This document shows positions 1 to 5,709 of a stretch of 8,562 nt of DNA, piece after piece. Below the pieces are notes generated by a model, which searched no databases, was not told the DNA's origin, and saw nothing but the letters and a program-made list of their open reading frames with translations. This DNA comes from DYFC01 sp041658585 (GTDB lineage: Bacteria > Nitrospirota > Thermodesulfovibrionia > Thermodesulfovibrionales > SM23-35): assembly GCA_041658585.1 (NCBI GenBank), contig JBAZZX010000072.1, positions 1-8,562 of the forward strand, read 5' to 3'. Numbering within the stretch: position 1 is the stretch's first letter; the number at the start of each line of letters is the position of its first letter. Made by a program: the position numbers and the translations under genes.

Positions 1-1
1 G

Positions 2-73
2 AGAAAATCGTATAGTCAGCTGTTTAACAAACGGCAAAATCAGCCCAAAAAGCTGATTGAGGTTGCAGCGTGA
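2..73 (+). CDS. Possible C-terminal tail of an IS-encoded protein (partial)
   Basis: The frame starting at position 2 is open for 23 codons and ends in TGA at 71-73, overlapping the first base pairs of the terminal repeat. The peptide is basic and ends in KKLIEVAA. A gene stopping exactly at the inner edge of the terminal repeats is what one expects for the last gene (istB-like) of an IS21 element. The stretch is short enough to be open by chance and has no diagnostic motif. It also contains a perfect 7-bp hairpin (AATCAGC 38-44 / GCTGATT 52-58), which may be only fortuitous. Confidence 0.3.
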   Translation, partial: RKSYSQLFNKRQNQPKKLIEVAA

Positions 74-121
74 AAACCGGACATTTTCATTTTGCCGAAA
101 ACCGGACATTTTCATTTTGCC
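72..121. repeat. Tandem pair of 25-bp repeats at the IS end
   Basis: The unit beginning GAAAACCGGACATTTTC and ending ATTTTGCC occurs twice with no mismatch and no spacer (72-96, 97-121). In IS21-type elements such reiterated terminal repeats are binding sites for the transposase. A possible coding frame through this block is an accident of the repeat. Confidence 0.85.
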
Positions 122-149
122 TTGACATCAGGGGATGTGATTATAGACA
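122..149 (+). promoter_or_regulatory. Possible outward promoter formed at the IS end
   Basis: A consensus -35 hexamer TTGACA (122-127) forms the last six bases of the insertion sequence and points toward the zapB-like and zapA genes. The best spaced -10 candidate is TAGACA (144-149, 16-bp spacer), which is poor. A better -10-like TATAAA (165-170) has no matching -35. Outward -35 boxes at IS21 ends are known, so a hybrid promoter rescuing the downstream pair is plausible but weakly supported. Confidence 0.25.
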
Positions 150-353
150 TTCCTATCGAAAAGTTATAAACTTTACCATTAACCCCGCATATTGCAAGGG
201 CAGATATGCCGAAAAAACCTTGCGATTGAAAAAAAGTTTTGCAATGTTTAGGTGAATTTTGGTATTTTAAGTACGATGGTTTTCATGAAATCCCTCTTTG
301 ATGACGAGCAACATATGGAACAACCTAATGATGTAACAAAGGAGGTTAAGTCA
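128..353. other. Leader region between IS end and zapB-like gene
   Basis: I see no convincing gene here. Reading frames through it lack a ribosome binding site or a recognisable product. An imperfect stem-loop is present (GCAAGG 194-199 with CCTTGC 218-223, inner GCA/TGC), without a T-run, so it is not a classical terminator. A GTG-initiated frame from 252 runs into the zapB-like gene, but its first 34 codons look like untranslated leader. In many bacteria the zapB/zapA pair follows pheT; no pheT remnant was recognised here. Confidence 0.4.
338..345 (+). promoter_or_regulatory. Strong Shine-Dalgarno AAAGGAGG that sets a TTG start
   Basis: AAAGGAGG at 338-345 is a near-perfect anti-16S match, 8 nt before TTG at 354. 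No upstream in-frame start (GTG 252, or the ATGs at 276, 285 and 315) has a comparable site. This places the start of the zapB-like gene at 354. Confidence 0.8.
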
Positions 354-575
354 TTGGAAAAACTTAAGAATCTTGAGGATAAAATATCGCTTGCAATCGA
401 GCGGGTGAAGACCCTTAAGGAAGAGAAGGGCCTTACCGACAGAAGGATAAAGGAACTGGAGCGCCTTCTTGATGAAAAGAATCAGGAAACCGAACTGCTC
501 CGTGCGGAAAAGAATCTTGTAAAAAGCCAGCTTGAGGCTCTCTTAAGCGAGATTGAGACCCTCGAATCAGATTAG
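354..575 (+). CDS. zapB: ZapB-like cell-division coiled-coil protein
   Basis: The protein has 73 residues if started at TTG 354. It is almost entirely heptad-patterned, rich in Glu, Lys and Leu (for example LEDKISLAIERVKTLKEEKG), with no Pro and a single Gly, so it should form one long parallel or antiparallel coiled coil. Size and composition match ZapB-type proteins (E. coli ZapB has about 80 residues), cytoplasmic factors that bridge ZapA-decorated FtsZ filaments. The strongest support is context: zapA starts 4 nt after its stop, so the two are almost certainly cotranscribed and probably translationally coupled. Coiled coils resemble each other whatever their descent, so the functional name is an inference. 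The longer GTG start at 252 would add 34 residues of non-coiled sequence and lacks a ribosome binding site. Confidence 0.68.
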   Translation: MEKLKNLEDKISLAIERVKTLKEEKGLTDRRIKELERLLDEKNQETELLRAEKNLVKSQLEALLSEIETLESD

Positions 576-579
576 AGAT

Positions 580-846
580 ATGGGCAGCACCGAGGTCTTC
601 ATTTTAGGTCAAAAATATACCTTAAAAGGCGACGCCCCCGAGGAATATATCAGGGAACTTGCTTCTTATGTAGACACAAAGCTGAAGGAAGTCTATAATG
701 GAACCCCTAATATAACCCCTGTTAAGGCGTCCATCCTTGCCGCCCTCGATATTGCGGATGAGCTTTTTAAAATAAAAAACAGGCAGGACGAGCTCACAAG
801 CAATATCGAGAAAAAAGCCGCAACGCTCGCATCGTTGTTCGATTAA
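580..846 (+). CDS. zapA: Cell division protein ZapA
   Basis: The protein has 88 residues starting at ATG 580. The N-terminal part STEVFILGQKYTLKGDAPEEYI is the typical ZapA beta-hairpin and helix opening (family form: V.I.G..Y.L.....EEY...LA..VD.K). It continues into ASYVDTKLKEV and a helix containing ILAALDIADELFKIK, then a C-terminal coiled coil. Length fits the family (about 90-110). ZapA is a cytoplasmic tetramer or dimer that cross-links FtsZ filaments and stabilises the Z-ring. An upstream in-frame TTG at 553 would overlap the preceding gene by 23 bp, but ATG 580 gives the canonical N-terminus. The Shine-Dalgarno region is weak (GAGAT), which suggests translational coupling with the upstream gene. 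No rny or 6S RNA gene was recognised downstream, where many bacteria carry them. Confidence 0.88.
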   Translation: MGSTEVFILGQKYTLKGDAPEEYIRELASYVDTKLKEVYNGTPNITPVKASILAALDIADELFKIKNRQDELTSNIEKKAATLASLFD

Positions 847-933
847 CCCAAAAACCGCTCAAATACTCTATCCTCGCTTGCCGTGCAAATTTTGGTTCAT
901 TCGTAAGAAAGTTGGAATGTTCATCAGGCTAAT

Positions 934-963
934 GGATTCCCGCTTAAGACCTGCGGGAATGAC
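934..963. repeat. REP-like palindrome (ATTCCCGC...GCGGGAAT)
   Basis: A perfect 8-bp stem, ATTCCCGC (936-943) with GCGGGAAT (953-960), encloses a 9-nt loop and continues into GAC. The GCGGGAATGAC arm is typical of dispersed extragenic palindromes in many bacterial genomes. It lies between two convergent genes, where it could also serve as a bidirectional transcription stop, though no T-run follows. Confidence 0.6.
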
Positions 964-988
964 AAACAAAAACAACCAGTTAAGATTG

Positions 989-1015
989 TCATCCTCGGGC
1001 TTGACCCGGGGATCC
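989..1015. repeat. REP-like palindrome (ATCCTCGGG...CCCGGGGAT)
   Basis: ATCCTCGGG (991-999) pairs with CCCGGGGAT (1005-1013), nine base pairs including one G-U, around a 5-nt loop. GTCATCCTCGGGCTTGACCC belongs to a widely seen class of dispersed intergenic palindromes. Its 5' arm GTCATCC resembles the complement of the GGAATGAC arm of the palindrome about 30 bp upstream, so the two may be parts of one composite repeat. Confidence 0.55.
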
Positions 1016-1110
1016 ATGTTGTTTCAACCTAAATACGAAAGACCCTAAATTTTATGAAGAATCCGGGGTGATATCATAACGTTACTCGGAGTCTGTCAAC
1101 ACATCCTATT

Positions 1111-1136
1111 AAAAATATGCCCGTGTTTTCTTCGGG
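1111..1136 (-). terminator. Weak candidate terminator after carB
   Basis: On the minus strand, just after the carB stop, CCCG and CGGG (1133-1136 and 1120-1123) can form a short stem with a 9-nt A-rich loop, followed by ATATTTTTAAT. The stem is only 4 bp, so this would be an inefficient intrinsic terminator. The stronger palindromes at 936-1013 may add to it. Confidence 0.35.
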
Positions 1137-1142
1137 AACCGG

Positions 1143-4100
1143 CTACCGGATATCGGCATGGTATCTCTGCAGAGATTTTATGTCGCTGTGTCCGTGCCTG
1201 CAGGCTTCAATCCCGCGTGCAGCAGCCACTGCCGCAGCTAAGGTAGTAATGTATGGTATTTTATACTTGATTGCCGATTTACGGATATAGGAATCATCAT
1301 GTTTACCCTGCTTCCCGCTTGGCGTATTAATGACAAGGTGGATTTCCTTATTCTTAATAGCATCTCCAATATTCGGGCGGCCTTCATGCAGCTTGTCGAT
1401 GGGGTCAGCCTGAATACCGTTTGCTTTTAAAAATGTATAGGTGCCCCGCGTCGCTTTAATTTTAAAGCCCAGTCTCTCGAACCGTCTCGCAACCTGTACC
1501 GATGCCGGTTTGTCCTGATCAGAAACGGTTATCAGTAACGTTCCTTCGAGGGGAAGATGCTGCATAGCTGCTTCAAGAGCTTTGTAGTAGGCCATTCCAA
1601 AGGAATCAGCCAGACCGAGAACCTCGCCTGTTGACCGCATTTCAGGACCCAGAATCGGGTCTACCTCCGGGAACATATTGAATGGAAAGACCGCTTCCTT
1701 TACCCCGAAATGCGGGATATGTCGTTGCTTTAGATTCAGGTCCGAAAGCTTCTTGCCGAGCATAAGCTGAATTGCAATGCTAACCATGGGGATATTGCAG
1801 ACCTTTGAAACGAGTGGCACCGTGCGGGAAGCCCTTGGATTAGCTTCGAGAACATAGACGGTATCATTAGCAATAGCGTACTGAATATTCATGAGGCCTA
1901 CTACATGCAGTTCAACGGCAATCTTTCGGGTGTACTCATAAATAGTTTCAAGGTGTTTGGCAGGGATACTGATAGGGGGTATTACACAGGCTGAATCCCC
2001 TGAGTGTATGCCTGCAAGCTCGATATGTTCCATTACTGCGGGGACAAAGGCATCAGTGCCGTCAGAAATAGCGTCTGCCTCGGTTTCAATAGCATCTTCC
2101 AGAAATTTATCGATGAGGATTGGTCTGTCAGGTGTAACTTCAACCGCTGCCAGAACGTAACGTTTCAACATTTCCTCGTCGTGAATAACTTCCATCCCCC
2201 GCCCGCCAAGCACATAAGAAGGCCTCACCATAAGCGGATATCCGATCTTTTGTGCAATCGTAAGCGCCTCTTTAAGATTGTTTGCCATACCGGATTCCGG
2301 CATAGGGATTCCCAGTTCCTGCATAATCCTGCGGAAACGGTCACGGTCTTCAGCAAGATCAATGGTATCCGTGGAGGTACCTATGATTCTTACGCCGGCA
2401 TCGAACAATTCCCTTGCAATGTTCAGAGGTGTCTGACCGCCAAACTGCACAATTATACCCTCGGGCTTTTCTTTTTCGTAAATTGACAGGACGTCCTCAA
2501 CCGTTATGGGTTCGAAATATAATTTATCCGAAGTGTCATAATCCGTCGAGACGGTCTCCGGATTGCAGTTTACCATAATCGTTTCGTATCCTTCCTTACC
2601 GAGTGCAAAGGCCGCATGAACACAGCAATAATCAAATTCTATGCCCTGGCCTATGCGGTTGGGCCCGCCGCCTATTACCATTATCTTCCGTCGTGCGCTG
2701 CTCGGGACTTGGTCCGGAGCATGGTACGTTGAGAAATAATAGGCGGCATTTTCCACACCGCTGACAGGGACAGGTTCCCATGCCTGAAGGATTCCTTTTT
2801 GTATGCGGTGCTCACGGACCTGCTTTTCGGCAACGCCGAGGAGCAGGGATAGGTATCTGTCTGAAAAACCGTCTTTTTTGGCTTTTATGAGTAAATCATC
2901 AGGAAGGTTTTTACCTTTATGCCTCAGGATTTCTTCCTCAAGCTCTACAAGCTCCTTCATCTGCTGAATAAACCATGGTTTTATATGTGTCTTTTCGTAA
3001 AGTTCCGTTATATCAGCGCCTTTGCGCAGAGCTTCATACATAATGAATTGACGTTCGCTTGTCGGATAAACCAGCATTTCCATGAGCACATCAAGGGATT
3101 TTTGATGGAAATTTTTTGCAAAACCGAGGCCGTAACGTCCGTTTTCAAGAGAGCGGATGGATTTTTGGAATGCTTCCTTGTAGGTCTTGCCGATACTCAT
3201 CACTTCACCTACTGCGCGCATTTGGGTGCCAAGCCTGTCTTCAACCCCTTCAAATTTCTCAAAAGCCCACCGTGCAAATTTCACTACCACATAATCACCC
3301 CATGGCTCATATTTTTCCAGGGTGCCTTTTCTCCAGTAGGGGATTTCATTGAGGTCGAGCCCCGCAGCTAATAAAGATGATATGCGGGCAATAGGGAACC
3401 CTGTTGCTTTTGAAGCAAGGGCTGACGAACGTGATGTCCTCGGGTTGATTTCAATAACCACTACCCTGCCGGTTTTAGGGTCGTGCGCAAACTGAATATT
3501 CGTGCCTCCTATCACCTGAATGGCTTCAACGATATCATAGGAATGTTTCTGCAATCTGTGCTGAAGGCCCTGATCTATAGTCAGCATAGGAGCCGTACAA
3601 TATGAATCCCCGGTATGAATTCCCATGGCGTCAACATTTTCGATGAAGCAGACCGTAATACACTGTCCTTTTGAATCACGTACAACCTCAAGCTCCAGCT
3701 CTTCCCACCCGAGGACAGACTCCTCAATAAGTATCTGCCCGATAAGACTTGCCGAGATACCACGGCTTGCAACTATCCGCAGTTCTTCCATATTGTAAAC
3801 CAGACCGCCTCCCGTCCCTCCGAGGGTATATGCAGGGCGTATGACAACCGGGTAACCGAGTTTTGATGCTATCTCCTCAGCCTCTTCTACATTTAAAGCC
3901 GGTTCGCTTTTGGGCATATCAATGCCGAGTTTATTCATTGTTTCTTTAAAGGCAATGCGGTCTTCACCCCGCTCTATTGCGTCAGCCTGTACTCCGATAA
4001 TTTTCACCCCGTATTTATTCAGGATGCCTTTTCTGAACAATTCTGCCGTCAGATTCAGACCTGTCTGACCTCCCAGATTCGGCAATATGGCATCAGGTCT

Positions 4101-4343
4101 TTCCTTTTCTATAATTCTTTCAACGGAGTCCACAGTAAGCGGTTCCAGATATGTTACATCCGCCATTCCGGGATCCGTCATAATGGTGGCCGGGTTTGAA
4201 TTGACAAGAACGATCTCATAACCGAGAGCCCTCAGCGCTTTACAGGCCTGAGTTCCTGAATAATCAAACTCGCATGCCTGACCGATAACAATAGGTCCTG
4301 AACCGATAATCATCACCTTGTGAATATCATCACGCCTTGGCAT
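1143..4343 (-). CDS. carB: Carbamoyl-phosphate synthase large subunit
   Basis: This 1066-residue protein is the cytoplasmic large subunit of glutamine-dependent carbamoyl-phosphate synthetase (EC 6.3.5.5). It uses ammonia from the CarA glutaminase, bicarbonate and two ATP to make carbamoyl phosphate for pyrimidine and arginine synthesis. The expected order is present: carboxyphosphate domain with ATP-grasp (about 1-400; GSGPIVIGQACEFDYSG at 14-30, GEDRIAF around Arg129, VVIRPAYTLGGTGGG around Arg169, matching E. coli numbering), oligomerisation domain (about 400-550), second ATP-grasp half (GGGPNRIGQGIEFDY, GGQTPLNIA, MVRPSYVLGGRGMEV) and a C-terminal MGS-like allosteric domain (about 930-1066). 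Length matches the E. coli enzyme (1073). ATG 4343 follows AAGGGGG at 4353-4359 on the minus strand. The gene appears intact. carA is not adjacent, so the small subunit must be encoded elsewhere. Confidence 0.98.
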   Translation of the reverse strand: MPRRDDIHKVMIIGSGPIVIGQACEFDYSGTQACKALRALGYEIVLVNSNPATIMTDPGMADVTYLEPLTVDSVERIIEKERPDAILPNLGGQTGLNLTAELFRKGILNKYGVKIIGVQADAIERGEDRIAFKETMNKLGIDMPKSEPALNVEEAEEIASKLGYPVVIRPAYTLGGTGGGLVYNMEELRIVASRGISASLIGQILIEESVLGWEELELEVVRDSKGQCITVCFIENVDAMGIHTGDSYCTAPMLTIDQGLQHRLQKHSYDIVEAIQVIGGTNIQFAHDPKTGRVVVIEINPRTSRSSALASKATGFPIARISSLLAAGLDLNEIPYWRKGTLEKYEPWGDYVVVKFARWAFEKFEGVEDRLGTQMRAVGEVMSIGKTYKEAFQKSIRSLENGRYGLGFAKNFHQKSLDVLMEMLVYPTSERQFIMYEALRKGADITELYEKTHIKPWFIQQMKELVELEEEILRHKGKNLPDDLLIKAKKDGFSDRYLSLLLGVAEKQVREHRIQKGILQAWEPVPVSGVENAAYYFSTYHAPDQVPSSARRKIMVIGGGPNRIGQGIEFDYCCVHAAFALGKEGYETIMVNCNPETVSTDYDTSDKLYFEPITVEDVLSIYEKEKPEGIIVQFGGQTPLNIARELFDAGVRIIGTSTDTIDLAEDRDRFRRIMQELGIPMPESGMANNLKEALTIAQKIGYPLMVRPSYVLGGRGMEVIHDEEMLKRYVLAAVEVTPDRPILIDKFLEDAIETEADAISDGTDAFVPAVMEHIELAGIHSGDSACVIPPISIPAKHLETIYEYTRKIAVELHVVGLMNIQYAIANDTVYVLEANPRASRTVPLVSKVCNIPMVSIAIQLMLGKKLSDLNLKQRHIPHFGVKEAVFPFNMFPEVDPILGPEMRSTGEVLGLADSFGMAYYKALEAAMQHLPLEGTLLITVSDQDKPASVQVARRFERLGFKIKATRGTYTFLKANGIQADPIDKLHEGRPNIGDAIKNKEIHLVINTPSGKQGKHDDSYIRKSAIKYKIPYITTLAAAVAAARGIEACRHGHSDIKSLQRYHADIR

Positions 4344-4389
4344 AAAACTTGTCCCCCTTGTATTATTAAGTATTTATTAAGCAGAAGCC

Positions 4390-4418
4390 GCTATAATAGC
4401 CGCTCAAAATATCTTCAA
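4390..4418 (-). promoter_or_regulatory. Candidate sigma70 promoter for carB
   Basis: On the minus strand TTGAAG (4418-4413) and TATAGC (4395-4390) are separated by 17 bp and would start transcription about 45-50 nt before carB. Each hexamer matches four of six consensus bases. The -10 lies inside a short inverted repeat GCTAT-T-ATAGC, which could be an operator, but no known regulator site was recognised. Confidence 0.3.
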
Positions 4419-4529
4419 TTTCGATATAGTAACACGTTTTCATCTCCGAGTATAGAGGGATAAGAACGAGTTAAAACGGTGAGAGGTAACGGTTAAATTA
4501 AGTATTTATGAAATTAACATAAGCCGGTG

Positions 4530-4557
4530 TTTTTTTATTCAATTTATTGAGTATAAT
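4530..4557 (+). promoter_or_regulatory. Candidate promoter for bioW with consensus -10
   Basis: TATAAT at 4552-4557 is a perfect -10 hexamer. Sixteen bp upstream lies only a T-run (TTTTTT, 4530-4535), a poor -35. Initiation six or seven bases after the -10 would place the transcript start within a few bases of the ATG at 4567, which would make the mRNA nearly leaderless. No Shine-Dalgarno sequence is visible before that ATG. Confidence 0.35.
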
Positions 4558-4566
4558 CTTTCTGTT

Positions 4567-4748
4567 ATGAAAAAACCGGTCAGCATCAGGATGAGAGCGT
4601 CGAAAATAATCCAAAATGCTCGCCCCGGCGAGTCGCCTGGGGCGACAAAACTCAAGACTCAAAACAAAAACATATCGGAAATCCATATCTCCGGGGCGGA
4701 AGGGGTATATGAATCGTCTGAGATATTCGAAAAGGTCAAAAAACAGGG
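4567..4748 (+). pseudogene. bioW: Truncated 6-carboxyhexanoate-CoA ligase (pimeloyl-CoA synthetase), N-terminus only
   Basis: The start reads MKKPVSIRMRASK and, after an unusual linker, HISGAEGVYESSEIFEKVKK. The pair S-[IV]-R-M-R-A-S ... H-I-S-G-[GA]-E is the N-terminal signature of BioW, which activates pimelate to pimeloyl-CoA with ATP in the biotin pathway. A full protein has about 230-250 residues; here only about 60 remain before the frame runs into mobile-element sequence and stops at 4762-4764. The linker between the two signature blocks is about 25 residues (roughly 2-13 in homologues I recall) and coincides with a GC-rich palindrome, suggesting an in-frame insertion. No downstream bioW segment was found in the window. 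The remnant cannot make an active enzyme. Confidence 0.72.
4619..4646. repeat. GC-rich double palindrome inside the bioW remnant
   Basis: CTCGCC/GGCGAG (4619-4624 with 4627-4632) and GTCGCC/GGCGAC (4632-4637 with 4641-4646) are adjacent perfect 6-bp stems. Alternatively TCGCCCC (4620-4626) pairs with GGGGCGA (4639-4645) as one 7-bp stem. The A-rich CTCAAGACTCAAAAC track that follows (4651-4665) resembles the degenerate ACTCAAA repeats often seen beside dispersed palindromes. The block encodes ARPGESPGATKLKTQNKN in the bioW frame and keeps it open. Confidence 0.6.
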
Positions 4749-4760
4749 TGGGGTCAGGGG

Positions 4761-4848
4761 GTAGAGTAGAGAACTGGCGTAGTGACCGAAGCCCTATTTC
4801 CAGTTCCCCCTCGTCAAACCATACGTTCAATTTTCTCGAATACGGCTT
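4761..4848 (-). ncRNA. Group II intron ribozyme domains V and VI
   Basis: Domain V lies at about 4815-4848 (minus strand). It starts AAGCCGTATTCG with the AGC catalytic triad, has a GAAA-type loop, and closes with ACGTATGGTT, where AGCCGTA pairs with TATGGTT including G-U pairs around a two-nucleotide bulge. Domain VI follows: GAACTGG pairs perfectly with CCAGTTC (4800-4806 with 4771-4777). The 3' end TCTACTCTAC at 4761-4770 matches bacterial intron termini. The branch-point A cannot be assigned by eye. Confidence 0.8.
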
Positions 4849-4853
4849 TCCAG

Positions 4854-5681
4854 TCATCTTCTTCCAGTGGCTTTCGCAGACTGAGTCCAAGGAGCAGTTG
4901 TCGGTATCTTGTATAATCCAAGGTTTTCGTACAAGTATTTGTAAGGGAAGGCTTTGTACCCTCTGTTCTTGATACTATACTTGCGTCTCAGATATGTCCT
5001 TACCCTTTCATCAAGGTATCCCTTCAGTCTTAACAGGTCATTGCTACAGTTGCCGTAGTAAAAATAGTTCACCCATCCCCTGACTACTCCATTGATTTTA
5101 TTGACCACCGCCTCTTTTGGCAACGCAAGGTTTTTCCGGCAGGTCAGATTCTTTATCTCCATCTTGATATGCTTCAGGACCTTCTTTGAAGGGATTACTA
5201 ATGGGAACTTCTTGCCGGTTGCCGGATTCTCTTTTACCTGTATCGTAAACCCAAGAAAGTTGAAACTCTCCTTCCCCGCGTCTACCACCTTTGTCTTTCC
5301 TTCATGCAGGTTTAATCGTAATTCTCCAAGCACCGTCTTTATCCCATTCAGTATCCTTCCGGTGTTGCCTTTGCACAATACGACAAAATCATCGGCATAC
5401 CTGATAAGTCTTGCCTCCAGCTTCTCCTGTACCTTCTTAACTTTCCATATAGTATCCAGTACATTCAAGTATATGTTGGCAAGCAGCGGAGATATTACTC
5501 CTCCCTGCGGTGTCCCTTTAACATTGCCTTTGTATTTCTTCTTGCCGTCCTCTTCTTCCACTACCGGCGCTTTTAGCCACATCTTTATCAGTCTCAATAT
5601 GTGCTTATCTACTATCCGCTTCGCTATTAGCTCCAGTAATCGGTCATGGGGTATGCTGTCAAAATACTTCGATATCAGGTC
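4854..5681 (-). pseudogene. ltrA: Group II intron reverse transcriptase/maturase, N-terminally truncated
   Basis: The frame is open from 5681 to TGA at 4854-4856, about 275 codons. It begins HDLISKYFDSIPHDRLL (RT2 block), then GTPQGGVISPLLANIYLN (RT4), RYADDFVVL with the catalytic YADD (RT5), FLGFTI (RT6 region) and the maturase X domain GWVNYFYYGN...YLRRKYSIKNRGYKAF. No HNH endonuclease domain follows, so it is an RT-X protein only. Intact relatives have about 400 or more residues; RT0, RT1 and probably the first catalytic Asp are lost at the RAYT junction, so activity is not expected. The first internal start candidate (TTG 5597) would make a protein lacking RT2. The symbol marks the family; it does not imply orthology to the lactococcal gene. 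Confidence 0.88.
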
Positions 5682-5709
5682 ATGGGGTCAGGCTTGCCTA
5701 TTGACATTT
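5682..5709 (+). repeat. Left terminal inverted repeat of the RAYT element
   Basis: It begins ATGGGGTCAGGCTTGCC and matches the reverse complement of 6662-6689 at 26 of 28 positions; the differences are G/A at positions 11 and 23 of the repeat. It contains the TGA stop codon of the transposase gene (5688-5690, minus strand). Confidence 0.85.

Larger units (their letters stand above)
1..127. mobile_element. Terminal end of an IS21-like insertion sequence (partial)
   Basis: Two exact tandem copies of a 25-bp unit (72-96 and 97-121, core AAAACCGGACATTTTC) are followed at once by TTGACA, whose final CA falls at 127. Read on the minus strand, this gives an element starting TGTCAAGGC and followed by reiterated repeats. 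That layout (5'-TG...CA-3' termini, multiple tandem terminal repeats) is known for the IS21 (istA/istB) family. An open frame ends at the first repeat, as expected if the terminal gene stops at the element end. Only one end lies in the window, so the transposase genes, other end and target duplication cannot be seen. The family call rests on repeat architecture and remembered sequence style, not on a recognised transposase domain. Confidence 0.6.
4344..4566. other. Divergent carB / bioW intergenic region
   Basis: This is an AT-rich spacer with no gene. It contains candidate promoters in both directions (minus strand 4418-4390 for carB, plus strand near 4552-4557 for bioW) and two near copies of an AACGGT/ACGGTT motif around 4474-4494. 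A minus-strand frame across 4498-4890 lacks family features and runs antiparallel through bioW and the intron 3' end, so I do not annotate it. Confidence 0.5.
4761..5681 (-). mobile_element. Group II intron, 3' portion (5' part missing)
   Basis: A minus-strand retroelement is recognised from a reverse transcriptase/maturase remnant (4854-5681), followed by ribozyme domains V and VI and the typical 3' terminus CTCTACTCTAC ending at 4761. The 5' ribozyme domains I-III and the N-terminal part of the RT are absent; the sequence breaks at a RAYT element at 5682. It is therefore unlikely to splice or move by itself. The sequence beyond the 3' splice site is CCCCTGACCCCA on the minus strand and then the bioW remnant. 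Confidence 0.85.

Noticed and set aside
70..255. 61-codon plus-strand frame over the IS repeats and leader
   Set aside because: It begins in the IS terminal repeat, has no ribosome binding site and no family resemblance; the coding look comes from the repeat.
847..1030. Possible 6S RNA gene downstream of zapA
   Set aside because: Many bacteria have 6S RNA here, but I could not make out a long rod with a central bubble; the sequence is mostly occupied by two short palindromes.
2004..2486. Long plus-strand frames opposite carB (also 1957-2160 and 2919-3371)
   Set aside because: They are antisense shadows of a strongly conserved carB, with no start signals or recognisable products.
4498..4890. 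130-codon minus-strand frame between carB and the intron
   Set aside because: It runs through the end of the RT gene, ribozyme domains V-VI and antisense to bioW; it has no coherent domain, and each part is better explained by those features.
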